A DNA stretch of 64,000 bases. Origin: Hansfordia pulvinata. Taxonomy: Eukaryota; Ascomycota; Sordariomycetes; Xylariales. Made by a program: the position numbers and the translations under genes. The notes under the pieces are model-generated. The model was not told the DNA's origin and made no database searches. It worked only from the letters and a program-made list of their open reading frames with translations. Position 1 is the first letter of the stretch. The number at the start of each line of letters is the position of its first letter. Of this stretch, positions 23,614 to 33,578 are shown one piece after another. The DNA lies in contig BJKQ01000005.1 in NCBI GenBank assembly GCA_006538405.1, forward strand, positions 2,604,001 to 2,668,000. The letters are read 5' to 3'.

Positions 23614-24471
23614 ATGTTCCCACACACCCAATCTCAACCCGCCTTTCCTCGCATCACATACCGCGCGCCTCTGCCCGGTCTCGACATGAACACATGCACA
23701 CACACGCATGCATAAAAAGAAAAGCCACGAAACGCGCTCACGCAAGGCGGCATATATTCAGCGCACCTGCCGGAAGAGAACCCATTGTCTGAAAAGCGGA
23801 AAGAGATAAGTGGACGATGACGAGCCATGGAAAAAAGAAAGGATGAAGAAGCCGAAAACGAATAAAGTGTCAGCACGGCACTGTTGCGATACCCCCGGGA
23901 GCGGAGATGTCGTTGTGGCCATGACGAGGCGTTCGGACGATGTTTGTGTCGGCGGCGGAGGAAGAAGACGACGTTCGGGACGGCCGGCAGACACATATCA
24001 TGACACGCGGAATGCGACATCTGAGACGGCCGATGGATCTATCCGCAATGTGCCTGACTATTTATGCTCGACTCGAGGTACAGGCCTCCGCTTTGTGTCC
24101 TGAGGCATGGCCTTGCGCCCACGGTATCGCGACTGCAAGCTCGTCCATGGCATTGCGCCAGGCCGCCGGGCACATCAACTACTCACAAGATATGCCTTGG
24201 ATGAGAGGAAGAAACCCGTCTTATCACCCCGAGATCGCCTGAGTCATATATCGACACTAGGCGACTGACAATCCACAACGAAAAGCAATCGCCTGCCAGT
24301 GTCCACCCGAACTTTGCCATCCAAGTGACCGTCATGCCCTGTCATATTCCTTGTGAACGTCGACTTTTCATGTATACCCCTTTTCTTTCCCCATATCTGC
24401 CGCCACATCAAGTATCTCTTATGACCAGTTTCTCGCTCGCTCGTACGCGTCTATCAGTCCTGATTCTCGCC
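23614..24471. other. Convergent intergenic region
   Basis: 860 bp between the SmF and PRMT5 stop codons, expected to contain both 3' UTRs. A short CA-rich stretch (23694-23712) is visible. I see no further gene. Confidence 0.45.
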
Positions 24472-27056
24472 TCACATCAAGCACGCTATCTTGCGGCTGC
24501 TGCACAGGTCCGACGCGCCCACCTTGATCCGCGACGACGGGCCCGTCCACGTGTACACCTCAACCACCCACTCGTACCACACCTTTGCGTCGTCCGTCTG
24601 CCGCCACATGCTGACCTCGATCTCCGAGTCGGCGGGATGTACAGCGGGTTCTGTAAGGGATCGCGTCAGAAGAGAGCACTACTTGGGGGGAAGGTACGCG
24701 AAAGCTCAGTGTGGCTGGCGGAGGGGGAGGGGGTGAGGGGGAGACTCACCTTCAGAGGGAAGAAGATGGGGAACCACGAAATCATGTCGCGGCTCTTGCG
24801 GTCGATGTTCTCGGGCAGGATACTCAGCTCCACCTTGTCGGCGCGGCCGCCGGCCGGCGCGTACAGCACCGACTCGAAGTAGCCGGCGAGACCGTGGACG
24901 ACGCCGCGCGTGCGGCACACAAACGTCAGGTGGCAGTGGCGCGCGTTGTGGTCGTTGGCGCCGACACCGCCCGCCATACTGCCGCCGCCGCCGCCCGCGA
25001 CACCGCCCGCGCGCCGCGCCTCGACCAGGTCCATGGTCGACCGCGGCAGCGGGTGGCAGAACTCCCAGGCCTGCTGGAAGCGCGGGTGGTCGGGCACGCG
25101 CTGGGATACAAAGTCGATGGCGAACAGGCGCACGACCCAAGGGGTCTCGAAGGCGTTGCTGCTGCCGTCGCCGCCTGCTGCGCTCCGCTGCAGAATGTCG
25201 GCATGGATGCGGGGCGTGCTGATCGGACTCAGGTGCGCCGTGTACGAGGCCGGGATGGAGATGCCGTGCTCCGGCGCCAGCACGTGCTGGATGCCGTCCA
25301 GACACTCGGGAGACAGCTCGTTGTCGCCGAACGAACCCAGCAGCTCCGACACGAGAATGTCCACCTTACCGTACGCGGGTGCCGCATCGGCGCCGGCGTC
25401 CGGAGCAGACAGCTGCGGGCCCTTCCAAGCGCGCATGTCCGTCTTGACTACCGTCACGCGCCCGCCCCACGTCACCTGGTTCTGCCGCAGCAGGTAGACG
25501 TAGGCGTTAGGGTTCTTCTCGACCGCCCACACCTGCACCCGCACGCCGGTCGTCTCGCTGGCGCGCAGGGCGCGCGTGACCAGAGGCCCGCGGCCAGAGC
25601 CGGCCACAGCGATGACGACCGCGCCGCTGCCGTCCGTGGATGATGTCGGCTTCTTCTCCGCCGCCCAGTCCCTCAAGGCCTCGGCAATGGCCTGCTCATA
25701 CTGCCAGTACTTGACCGGGTCTCCCTCGAAGACCTCGTACGTGATGGACTCGAGGTTGTCGGATAGCGGCTGCAGCGGCGACTGAAGCCAGTCCTGGAAG
25801 TTGGTCAAAGTGCCCGTCTCGAGTATGTTGAAGGGCTCCTGCTGTCTCTCGAGGTGGCGCAGGTACGCGACATAGGGGTTCTGCTCTGCGAATCCAGGCT
25901 TATCCTGTTGGGCAGGCTTCTGTGTGGAAGCCTCTGACAGAGAAGGGAAGTCATTGCCCGAGGAGGTATCGGGGATGACGGCGCCGTCTTGGCCGGGCGA
26001 CAACTTGGGGCCGACATCGCAGAGCAGGAAGTAAGGGGCATGCTTCAACCTCATGTACGAGAAGATCATGTTCTGGTGGTGGCGGCTGAGCGAAGGGTGG
26101 CCTGCCTTGTTGGTCTGGAAAGTTGCCGGGCTGAAAGTCAAATACTGCAATGGCTCAGAGAACCAGCGAGTCTGAAGCTCCTTCTCGGGGAGAACATGGG
26201 GCATTTGAAGCGCTGTCAAGGTGTGAGCAGGGGATTATCACTTTCAGAGGGCACTGCTTTCTGTCTACACATACCAACAAACAAGCGGGAGTCGTACTCG
26301 CAGGCAGAACGGATCGTGTGCCAAGAGTCCCATGCGCTGAACAGCTCGATTTCCTCAGTCGTAGAGGTCGGCTTGGCGGCAACCTGATCCGATGCGGACA
26401 GGGCCGCCACCTTCTCCTCCAGCCCAGGCTCCCGGTACATGGGCATGTGAACCAGAATTGTGACACGAGTCGCAATGACGAGAGCCTCCTGGATGGCTCT
26501 GGCGAATTGCGCAGTTCCTTGGCTGTTTCCAACCTTGAGGGCATCAGTCCTTGGGCCCGGCACCATGATGCTTCTGACGCCGCAGAAGTTGGCGTAGGCG
26601 ATTTCCAAGTTGAGGACCTGGCGCGAGATGCTGGAAACCACATGGTTGGGCGAAGAAAGGTCGATCCACGGGCTAGAGTAAGCGATCATGCCGGTGGTGT
26701 AAGTCCCGGGAAACAGGTTGGTGTCATCCGTGGTCAGCGGAGGCACGATGGGGTCGGGCCTAGAGCCGGCAGGGCCGTCGCTCTCGAGCTCGGCCAAGCA
26801 CTGAGAGAGGAGAGCGGCTATTCTCTTGTGGAAGTGCTCATTGGTGATGGGCGTGGTCACGAACCCGAACTGTGGAGGTTTAGAGGAGCCGGGCGGACAG
26901 CCACGTTGGAGGATCGCTTACACCGGAGTTGGTGACCTGAGCATACTGGGAGTCTGTGAGAGTCTCGGTCCTCTGAGAGTCGTGCTGACCAATGTAGAAT
27001 ATGGGGCGGGCTTCGCCGTAGGGCTCAGCCTCAGCATCCAGGTATGATTCCGACAT
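24472..27056 (-). CDS. PRMT5: Type II protein arginine methyltransferase PRMT5, with apparent 1-nt frameshift
   Basis: Exons: 27056-26922, 26869-26275, 26212-24750, 24650-24472. The N-terminal half is the TIM-barrel region (PIFYIGQHD, FGFVTTPITN, NLEIAYANFCGVRSIMVPGPR). The catalytic part has the SAM-binding VAVAGSGRGPLVTRAL-type loop near residue 447, and the double-glutamate SELLGSFGDNELSPE near 531, which holds the arginine in PRMT5 enzymes. The last exon resumes after FFPLK as NPLYIP, then the frame slips at about 24633-24636. One frame over it reads ADSEIEVSMWRQTDDAKVWYEW, the conserved C-terminus. One missing base, probably C, restores 790 aa with exact codon count. Known role: symmetric dimethylation of Sm proteins and histones; the fission yeast Skb1 and budding yeast Hsl7 homologues also affect the cell cycle. 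The inserted glycine-rich loop AGGVAGGGGGSMAGGVG is lineage-specific low complexity. Confidence 0.93.
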
Positions 27057-28138
27057 GGCGAGCTGCTCTTTCTGGACAGCAGCCAAGATCACAAGAGAAT
27101 TGGAAGCCGGTGAGAACCGAGAGCGGAGGAGCTCTGGTGGAGAAAGTTGACAGACGAGAGAGCAGGTCCAGTCGCAGACGCCGTCGGAGACGCCGTGAAA
27201 CCCAGTTGGTAGGCTGATCAAGAGAGGTAAGCAGGTGGATTTTGACAGCGCGGTGTCGGACACTGAAAATGGACGCGATGCCACCCAGCTGGACCCTGGA
27301 TTATGGACGAAGACGAGGTGGAGGGCTGGACATACCCCACCAGTGATTTGAGGCGGGACCACCGCAACGGCGGCGGAGGGTGAAAATTGGGAAGCGCGGC
27401 ACGCGCCTGCTGATTGGCCCAGCAGCGGGGCAGAACCATGTACCTGATAGCTCTGAAGTCGGCGACAGCAGCTATTTGGATACACGCCCTGCGGTGAGTA
27501 CGCGGTGCTTTCACAAGTACCGTCGCCGAAAGGGGTACACACTTTGTATCAAAGCCAGTGCTTTCACCACGAGCTCCCCAGGTACCCACCAGCACGATCC
27601 ATATTGCTTCCTGCGTCGCGAACCAATGCGATAAGCTGTTGCTGATACTTTCCAGACCTTGGAGGTGCGTTTTGAAGGCAGAGCGCAGTCTACATTGAAA
27701 ACCCCAACCTTGAGCTGTCCATACCCATTGCAATTTCAAGCTGAATCTGCCCAGGGGTGCTCCCGCGAATGTGAGGTCGTTCGAGTAATGGAAAGTCCAG
27801 TGCGATTATTACGCAAGTGTGCACTCAACTTTGCAGAGTTGAGACCGATGGTCAGCCAAATCCAGGCTTGATCACGTGCAAATAAGCTACAGCCCACCCG
27901 GATGGAGGGGGCGCCCGCCTGCCACCGCCGCCTTCCACCCCACCAAGCAACTCGTGGATTTCAGTGATATGGTCCACGTCAAGCTTCATCCGCTAAGCTC
28001 TCGCTCCGACCATTCCACGCTGTCGCCTCAAGCAACCCTTCCAGACCAACACCTTCGATATCCTGTCTGGTACCCAGGCCGTCACCGCTACATCCCGCAC
28101 AACCAAATTGCGACGCGCACATTCCCCGAGCCTTCAAC
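27057..28138. promoter_or_regulatory. Divergent promoter region (PRMT5 / prefoldin 4)
   Basis: 1.08 kb between two divergent starts. An inverted CCAAT box (ATTGG, 27413-27417) faces PRMT5. A CACGTG E-box (27873-27878) lies about 260 bp before the prefoldin gene. Regulatory use of these motifs is inferred, not shown. Open frames overlapping the left part are extensions of the PRMT5 first exon in the 5' UTR. Confidence 0.4.
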
Positions 28139-28801
28139 ATGAATCGGCGCATGGTAAGACTTCCAGGCCCAGCTATTGCAGCCGCCACTGCGCCTTGTCC
28201 GTGAGGCTGCTGACTCGTGGCGACTTCCAGCTTAGCAAGGAGGAAGAGGGCAACGGCAACGAGGTCGAGGTCCGCCGCGAAGACCAGGAGAAGATCAATA
28301 AGTTCAGCCGACTGCACCAGCGCGAACAGAAGCTCGAAGGCCAGCTGCAGGCCAAGAACGTACGTCTCGCGAATGCCGTCGACAACTCCTACCCCGCTGC
28401 TTGTGCTGGCGAGAAACAAAGCTGACTCCGTTCGCCACGACTACAGAAAGAAAAGGAAGAGCTCGAGGATGTCACAAGCGAGCTGGAGCTTGCCGACGAG
28501 GACGACAAAGTGCCGTAAGCTGCCCACAACAGGCTCCTCGGGAGAATCCCCAACCCACGCGCACCAAAGTCAAGATGCTGACGAGACCCGCATGTTCCTG
28601 CGCACCAGATATAAGATAGGCGATGCATTCTTTCACCTGCCTCTTGAACAGGCGCAGGAGATGCTCAGCACATCAACAGAGCAAATCGAAGAGGACGTCT
28701 CCGAGCTCGAGGAGAAGCTCAGCACAACGAAAGAGGAGATGACACAACTCAAAGTGGACCTATATGCGCGGTTCGGGCGCAGCATCAACCTTGAGACGTG
28801 A
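28139..28801 (+). CDS. GIM3: Prefoldin subunit 4
   Basis: Exons 28139-28153, 28231-28359, 28447-28514, 28609-28801 total 405 nt, giving 134 aa with all junctions in phase. The sequence has the beta-prefoldin layout: an N-terminal coiled coil (EDQEKINKFSRLHQREQKLEGQL), the conserved LADEDDKVPYKIGDAFFHLPLEQAQ hairpin and a C-terminal coiled coil rich in Glu/Lys. It is a subunit of the cytosolic hexameric prefoldin/GimC chaperone, which hands nascent actin and tubulin to the CCT chaperonin. Length agrees with PFDN4 (about 130 aa). The first exon codes only MNRRM, so a plain ORF scan misses the true start. Confidence 0.94.
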
Positions 28802-30607
28802 AAGATGGGAATCCATAGCCGAGCCGGGAAACTCGAGAGACGACGCGGAAACAGCTCATCCGCTCGGGGCTTTTCTGAACCTTGGGCGGTCAATTTGGGA
28901 AGCTACTACGCCCTTTTCCAAGCCAGAACGCATGGGGATCTATCACTTATTTCGGTGGATTGGCCAAGCCAGCGGGCATTCGTGCGGCCAGTAGCACGTA
29001 CCTCCGATACGGCGGCACGTCCGACGAACCCTGCATATGCAGCAGTGCATCTTTGCAGGCCCGCGAGACAGATTCTAATGAGAAACAAGATTCCGGCCCC
29101 GAAGCGTTCAACCAGAGGCCTGATGGTTCCCCACACCGCGCCATAGTGCCACGAAGCCGAGGCGCAGCCTGACGAGCCAAGGGTTGGTCCACGACAGCAG
29201 CGGATTTCAACCCCGAGAAAGCGCCGTGTGGGTTGAGGCATACTTGTAGGTTGGCAGATACTGGGCAGACGGTATCTCACCGGCGTGTTCAGTAGGCTGT
29301 CAGGGTGAGAATTCTCGGATCTGCGCACTGCCTCTGCGAGCCCTGGTTATATAGGTAGTCGATGGTAACATGCCGCGAATCTGAAGCACCATTGGATGGG
29401 TTCGCGTGGACCATCGTTCGTGTCGAGGCGTTCTCACTGATCAATGCAGCATGAGTCGCTAATAAGCGCGCTAGAGCTGGGGTAAGCACCAAGTGGTGCG
29501 TCTGTTGCGTAGAATGGGTATTTCAGCTGTGATGTCATCGACCATGACAAGGATGGCCTTGCGATGTTATGTGGCCGCGCTGTTGTCAGCCACGCACTGA
29601 AAGGGTTACAAATCTGTGCATGCGTTGCGGCAGAAACCTCGCAAACCCAATTCCCGGGGCAAAAAACAACCCATGTCGATTGGTACATCTCAGTAAGGCC
29701 ATGCGCCAGGTGGATTAACGAATGGTGGGAAAACCGGTTTGCGGAACATGAAACCAGGCTGTTTCCGGGGGCGGACGGCCGGGGCTGTCAGCCGCCCGCG
29801 ACTCCGTAACGGAGTGCCTTTCAGTAGAGTACCTAACTCGTATTCGCGCTCTGCAGGAAGGTACCTTGCCAGACGAGTGCATCGTTGGATACTCGTCCGT
29901 GTGCGCCATGACCGGCCAAATCAAGGTGCCTCACTGAAAGCCGGGTGAAACAAGCGCAACAAGGTACGAGTAGATTGCAGGCAGCTACCTACGCCCCGGT
30001 CTCCCAACGTGCCTGAAAAGGAAGAGCACCACTAATAACTGAGCCTCCGAGACAGAGTCAATCTCGTGGACGGCAAAGGAAGGAACGCGAGGTGCCAAGT
30101 ATCCCGGCTAGCTTCATGTTTAGCTCGCCCCGCGCACCTCGACTCGCCCGCGATCCCGATCTTGATCTCGGCCAACGCGGCACGCCCTGGCACGGCGCTG
30201 CCTGCCAGCCTGGGCCGCCCAACCTTGAACCTGGCGGTTTGATCCAGCATCCTCACCTCTCAGCCTGTGCATTTCATTTTGCTCCCGACTCTCATCCATA
30301 ACGAGCATCAACGGCCTTGTTGCCGCGCTGTGCTACTCGCGCGTGTTCCAGTCGATCGTCATCATCCTCAGCTCATTATTACATCCCGCGCTTCTCCGTA
30401 TACCTCTAATCCCCAGCGCTCACCTCTCCACCGACCGCTGTCGGTCGCCATCACCCCGCGCTGCAACTCCCGGCCCCGCGACATCCACGAGCGTCCGTGA
30501 GAGGCTTCTCGATACAAGGTTGAGCAGCTCTAGCTTGTGATCCAGGCGCAACCACCAACCTGCTCTCTTTCTGCCGCATCCCGCTACGGCGCCGGCCCCC
30601 CGTCAGG
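28802..30607. other. Intergenic region, no supported gene
   Basis: 1.8 kb between two plus-strand genes. It contains one exact TACGAGTA octamer (29965-29972), about 640 bp upstream of the App1-like gene. The region 30300-30600 is pyrimidine-rich, as expected for a promoter and 5' leader. Open frames of up to 140 codons show no recognisable features. Confidence 0.4.
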
Positions 30608-32226
30608 ATGGCCTCGAACAAGAGCCATGCTCTCTGGCTTCTCGCCCTTGCTCCCCACGCCCTTGGCGCGCCGGCGGCTGAAGGCCCAGCCCAACCCATG
30701 ATCACGCCGGCCCCGGACATCAATCAGAGAGCCGTGCCGCTGCAAAGGGACCTTAAAGACCTAACAGCTCCGGCCAGCTACCTCCACAGCGTTTGGGACT
30801 CCCTAGGGAGTGGCGTCAGCAGCTATGTCATCTCCGGCGTGCCGCAGTACTTCCAAGACTTCCCGGGGCCCGACCAGGTCAAGAGCAAGCTCAGCATCAA
30901 TGACGGTGACCTCGTCGCCAAGCCCACGCAGGTCTTGAACCTCCCGCCCTACGCCAACTGGACCGACCAGGGCTGGAATGTCAGGGTGCATGGCAATGTC
31001 TACAAAATCCCCGACATCTCCGAGAGCAAGGTCGACGACCTGGCCAATGTTTTCCTGATCGACACCAGCGTTGACGAGCTGCCCGAGGACCAGGCCGCGC
31101 AGGCGCGGAATGTCACCAGATCCATTTATGTGGTTCAGCAGAAGGACGAGGATGTCGAGATGAGCTTTATCAACAACGTCAATGTCCGGCCCAACGCCAG
31201 TGGCGGCGTCCACAACGCTGTGAGTTGCCGCTCCTACCCGCGCACGCGATTAGCGCGTCTTGCCACTTGGATCATACTGACTGTTGGGATTACAGGATGC
31301 CGGCTCGCAATCCATCAAGCTGCCGTACAAAACGACTCTCGAGGGCGACTTCGACGCCTTTGTCCAGCTAAAGAACACGAGCAACTCCGAGGGCAAGTAT
31401 TTGCTTCCCGGCAACGAGACGTCGTCGATCCAGGCTCTCAATGTGTACACGAACGGCACCGACACGGGTAACGCGACGGCGTACCTGGTGCCGCCAAAGG
31501 GATTGACGGTCATCTCCGACATAGACGACATTCTGCGCGTTACCAAGATCTACGTGCCCAAGGAGGGGCTCCTCAATTCGTTTGCGCGGCCGTTCACGCC
31601 GTGGATGAACATGCCCGACATCTACGCCAACTGGTCGGCGAGCATCCCCAACTTCCATTTCCACTACCTGACGACGACGCCGGAGCAGATCACACGCAAC
31701 TACATGGACTTTATCTACCAGACCTATCCTCTGGGCTCGTTTGACACGCGCCCCTCAACTTCTCTGACGTGTCGGCGACGCTGTCGATCCGTAAGTTCCT
31801 GCTCGACAGGATCTTCCAGACGTTCCCGGAACGTAAGTTTGTGCTCATGGGCGACACGACCAACTCGGACGTCATGAAGGACTACCCGCAGTTGGCCAAA
31901 GACTACCCAGGGCAGGTGCAGTGCATCTTCTTGCGCAACACCACGGCAACAGACTCGTCGGACCTGTTCCCGTACGACACTTCAGGGTTTGAAGGCCTTG
32001 ACCAGAAGCAGTACATGTTCTTCCTGACGCCAAATGACCTGAGAAATGTGGACATTGAGGGCGGAAACTGCTACAATGAGGCTGTTGTACAGAACGTGAC
32101 GTTTGGGTACCAGGGCCGGGTTTCGGTAACGACAAGGACGAGTCGGGCGCAGCGACCTTGACGATCGGCCATGGACGTCTGTTGGCGGGCGCCATGCTGT
32201 TGGCTTCCTTCTTCTTGCTGCTGTAG
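30608..32226 (+). CDS. Secreted DUF2183 (App1-like phosphatase) protein, with two apparent 1-nt frameshifts
   Basis: Exon 1 is 30608-31219 and exon 2 starts at 31296. The N-terminus MASNKSHALWLLALAPHALGAPA is a signal peptide. The body has many NxS/T sites (NVT, NAS, NTS, NET, NGT, NAT), consistent with secretion. The DUF2183 core appears as ISDIDDILRVTKIY (residue 279 onward), then PFTPWMNMPDIYANW and FHFHYLTTTPEQITRNY. The frame slips twice by loss of one base. At about 31751-31754 the expected RPLNFSDVSATLSIRKF needs one more C. At about 32114-32120, after FGYQG, the tail continues one frame over as GFGNDKDESGAATL. With both repaired it is 514 aa ending in a hydrophobic LLAGAMLLASFFLLL tail, compatible with GPI anchoring. 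App1 proteins are HAD-like phosphatidate phosphatases; here the usual Thr of DxDxT is Ile, so activity is uncertain. Confidence 0.82.
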
Positions 32227-33578
32227 CGGGTTCAGAGGGCTTCAAAGACAGGGCAGTGGAGGGAATTGACGAGGATTGTGCAGACGAGATTACGCTTCAC
32301 GCCCGGTCAAGGAATTGATTTGCAGCCATTGTTTTTCGCGGACCGGAGTTGGCTGCGTCTGTGCGGTGACGAAGACATGTTTACCTAATGCGGAATGCTA
32401 TAAATGGAGTGAACACTATTCTTGCGTCTGCGGAGTCTGGGCATGAAACCGAGGGCTCTTCGAGCAAGCTGTTGGATCGAACTCCTTTTAAAGGTCGAAA
32501 ACCCTGAGCCGGGTGGACAAACAAACTAGTATATCGTGTGTATTATATCTGCATAGTGTGGTTGTCGTGCTCACCGTGAGGGGTGGAAAACGAGGCATTG
32601 GTGACTTGGTCCGAGATAATGTCCAAATGTGTGACTGCAGTATGGCTAAGCACCTCAAGTTCACGTGGCTACCTCTAGGAGTACGAGTACTCGTAGACCT
32701 CGCTTTTTGTCCTTCTACATGTATGTATCCATTTGGGTTTGTTTAAAGTGCGTACAGTACCTGTGAAACGAAGCCGTTCCCAACCGCCTAGAACTTTCCA
32801 GCCAACTGATTAGCCGGGGTGCGTGGTGGTCGGAGGGCCGACATGTAGGTAGATGTACCTACACGCGGATAGCTCGTTCGAGGTCACGACGTGCCTGTGG
32901 TGTGCTGGCTCATCGTTGGTTAGTATACATTTATGATCAGACTGGCCCACCAAATCGGGCCCGCCCTCAGCTGACAGAGCTCTGACCAAAACGGATCAGT
33001 CGCCACAGACTAAGATATCGTCAGCTGTGAACAGCTGGTTGGCTGTGGTACTCAAGACGCCTCTACTCAGGCTCCAGTACCCGGTACTTACCACCCCAGG
33101 CAGGTGCGCTCCGGAACACGCTGCCTTGTTCGCCGAGAGCGAATGAGTGGCCTCGTCATTTGCATTGCCTGCCCGTGCTTGCAGCTGCCGCGTCCTCATC
33201 GGCCCTGCCTCTTTTCCACCACTTAACCATCACCCCAGCCTCCGGCATCCGACCGCATCTGCGCCGGGACGACTAGCATCCTTTCGTCTCTGCCTGCCCG
33301 GACCCTCCTGGCCTGTTTCCCGCCGCCTCCGAGCAACGTCGCCTGCCCGTTGATCTCGCCGTCATCGGCTTCCCTGGGATCCGCCCGGCGACCTCACCTC
33401 ATCGAAAAGCCCTCCTCGGGTGTATCCTTACCCCCTTGCGAAATCGCCTCGACAGATACCGGCCTGCATCCCAGGGCATCGAAATCGCGTCAGCAGTCGC
33501 TCGCATCGGCACGCGCGAGGCCTTCCGCCGCATCGTTCAACCGCGCTTCGACCGGCCCGCGTGGCCGCCTCTGCCACC
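32227..33578. other. Intergenic region with compound palindrome
   Basis: 1.35 kb upstream of YME1. It contains the 14-bp perfect palindrome TACGAGTACTCGTA at 32682-32695 and a GTAGGTAGATGTACCTAC inverted repeat near 32846-32863. The 3' third is pyrimidine-rich leader. An in-frame ATG upstream (33420) would lengthen YME1, but the codons there look like UTR. Confidence 0.5.
32682..32695. repeat. Perfect 14-bp palindrome TACGAGTACTCGTA
   Basis: Two overlapping octamers (32682-32689 and 32688-32695) of the dispersed TACGAGTA family form a perfect inverted repeat in the App1-like/YME1 intergenic region. It is the most complete member seen outside the gene-free right half. Confidence 0.85.

Noticed and set aside
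6607..32120. Programmed -1 ribosomal frameshifting after proline codons as a shared mechanism
   Set aside because: All five sites could formally be read this way, but they lie in unrelated genes without a common slippery heptamer or visible downstream structure, and similar ATCCCG contexts elsewhere (in PRMT5 itself) are read without a shift. Homopolymer undercall is simpler.
33420..33578. Upstream in-frame start for YME1
   Set aside because: The ATG at 33579 has an ideal GCCACCATGGC context and leaves a good mitochondrial presequence; the extension looks like UTR.
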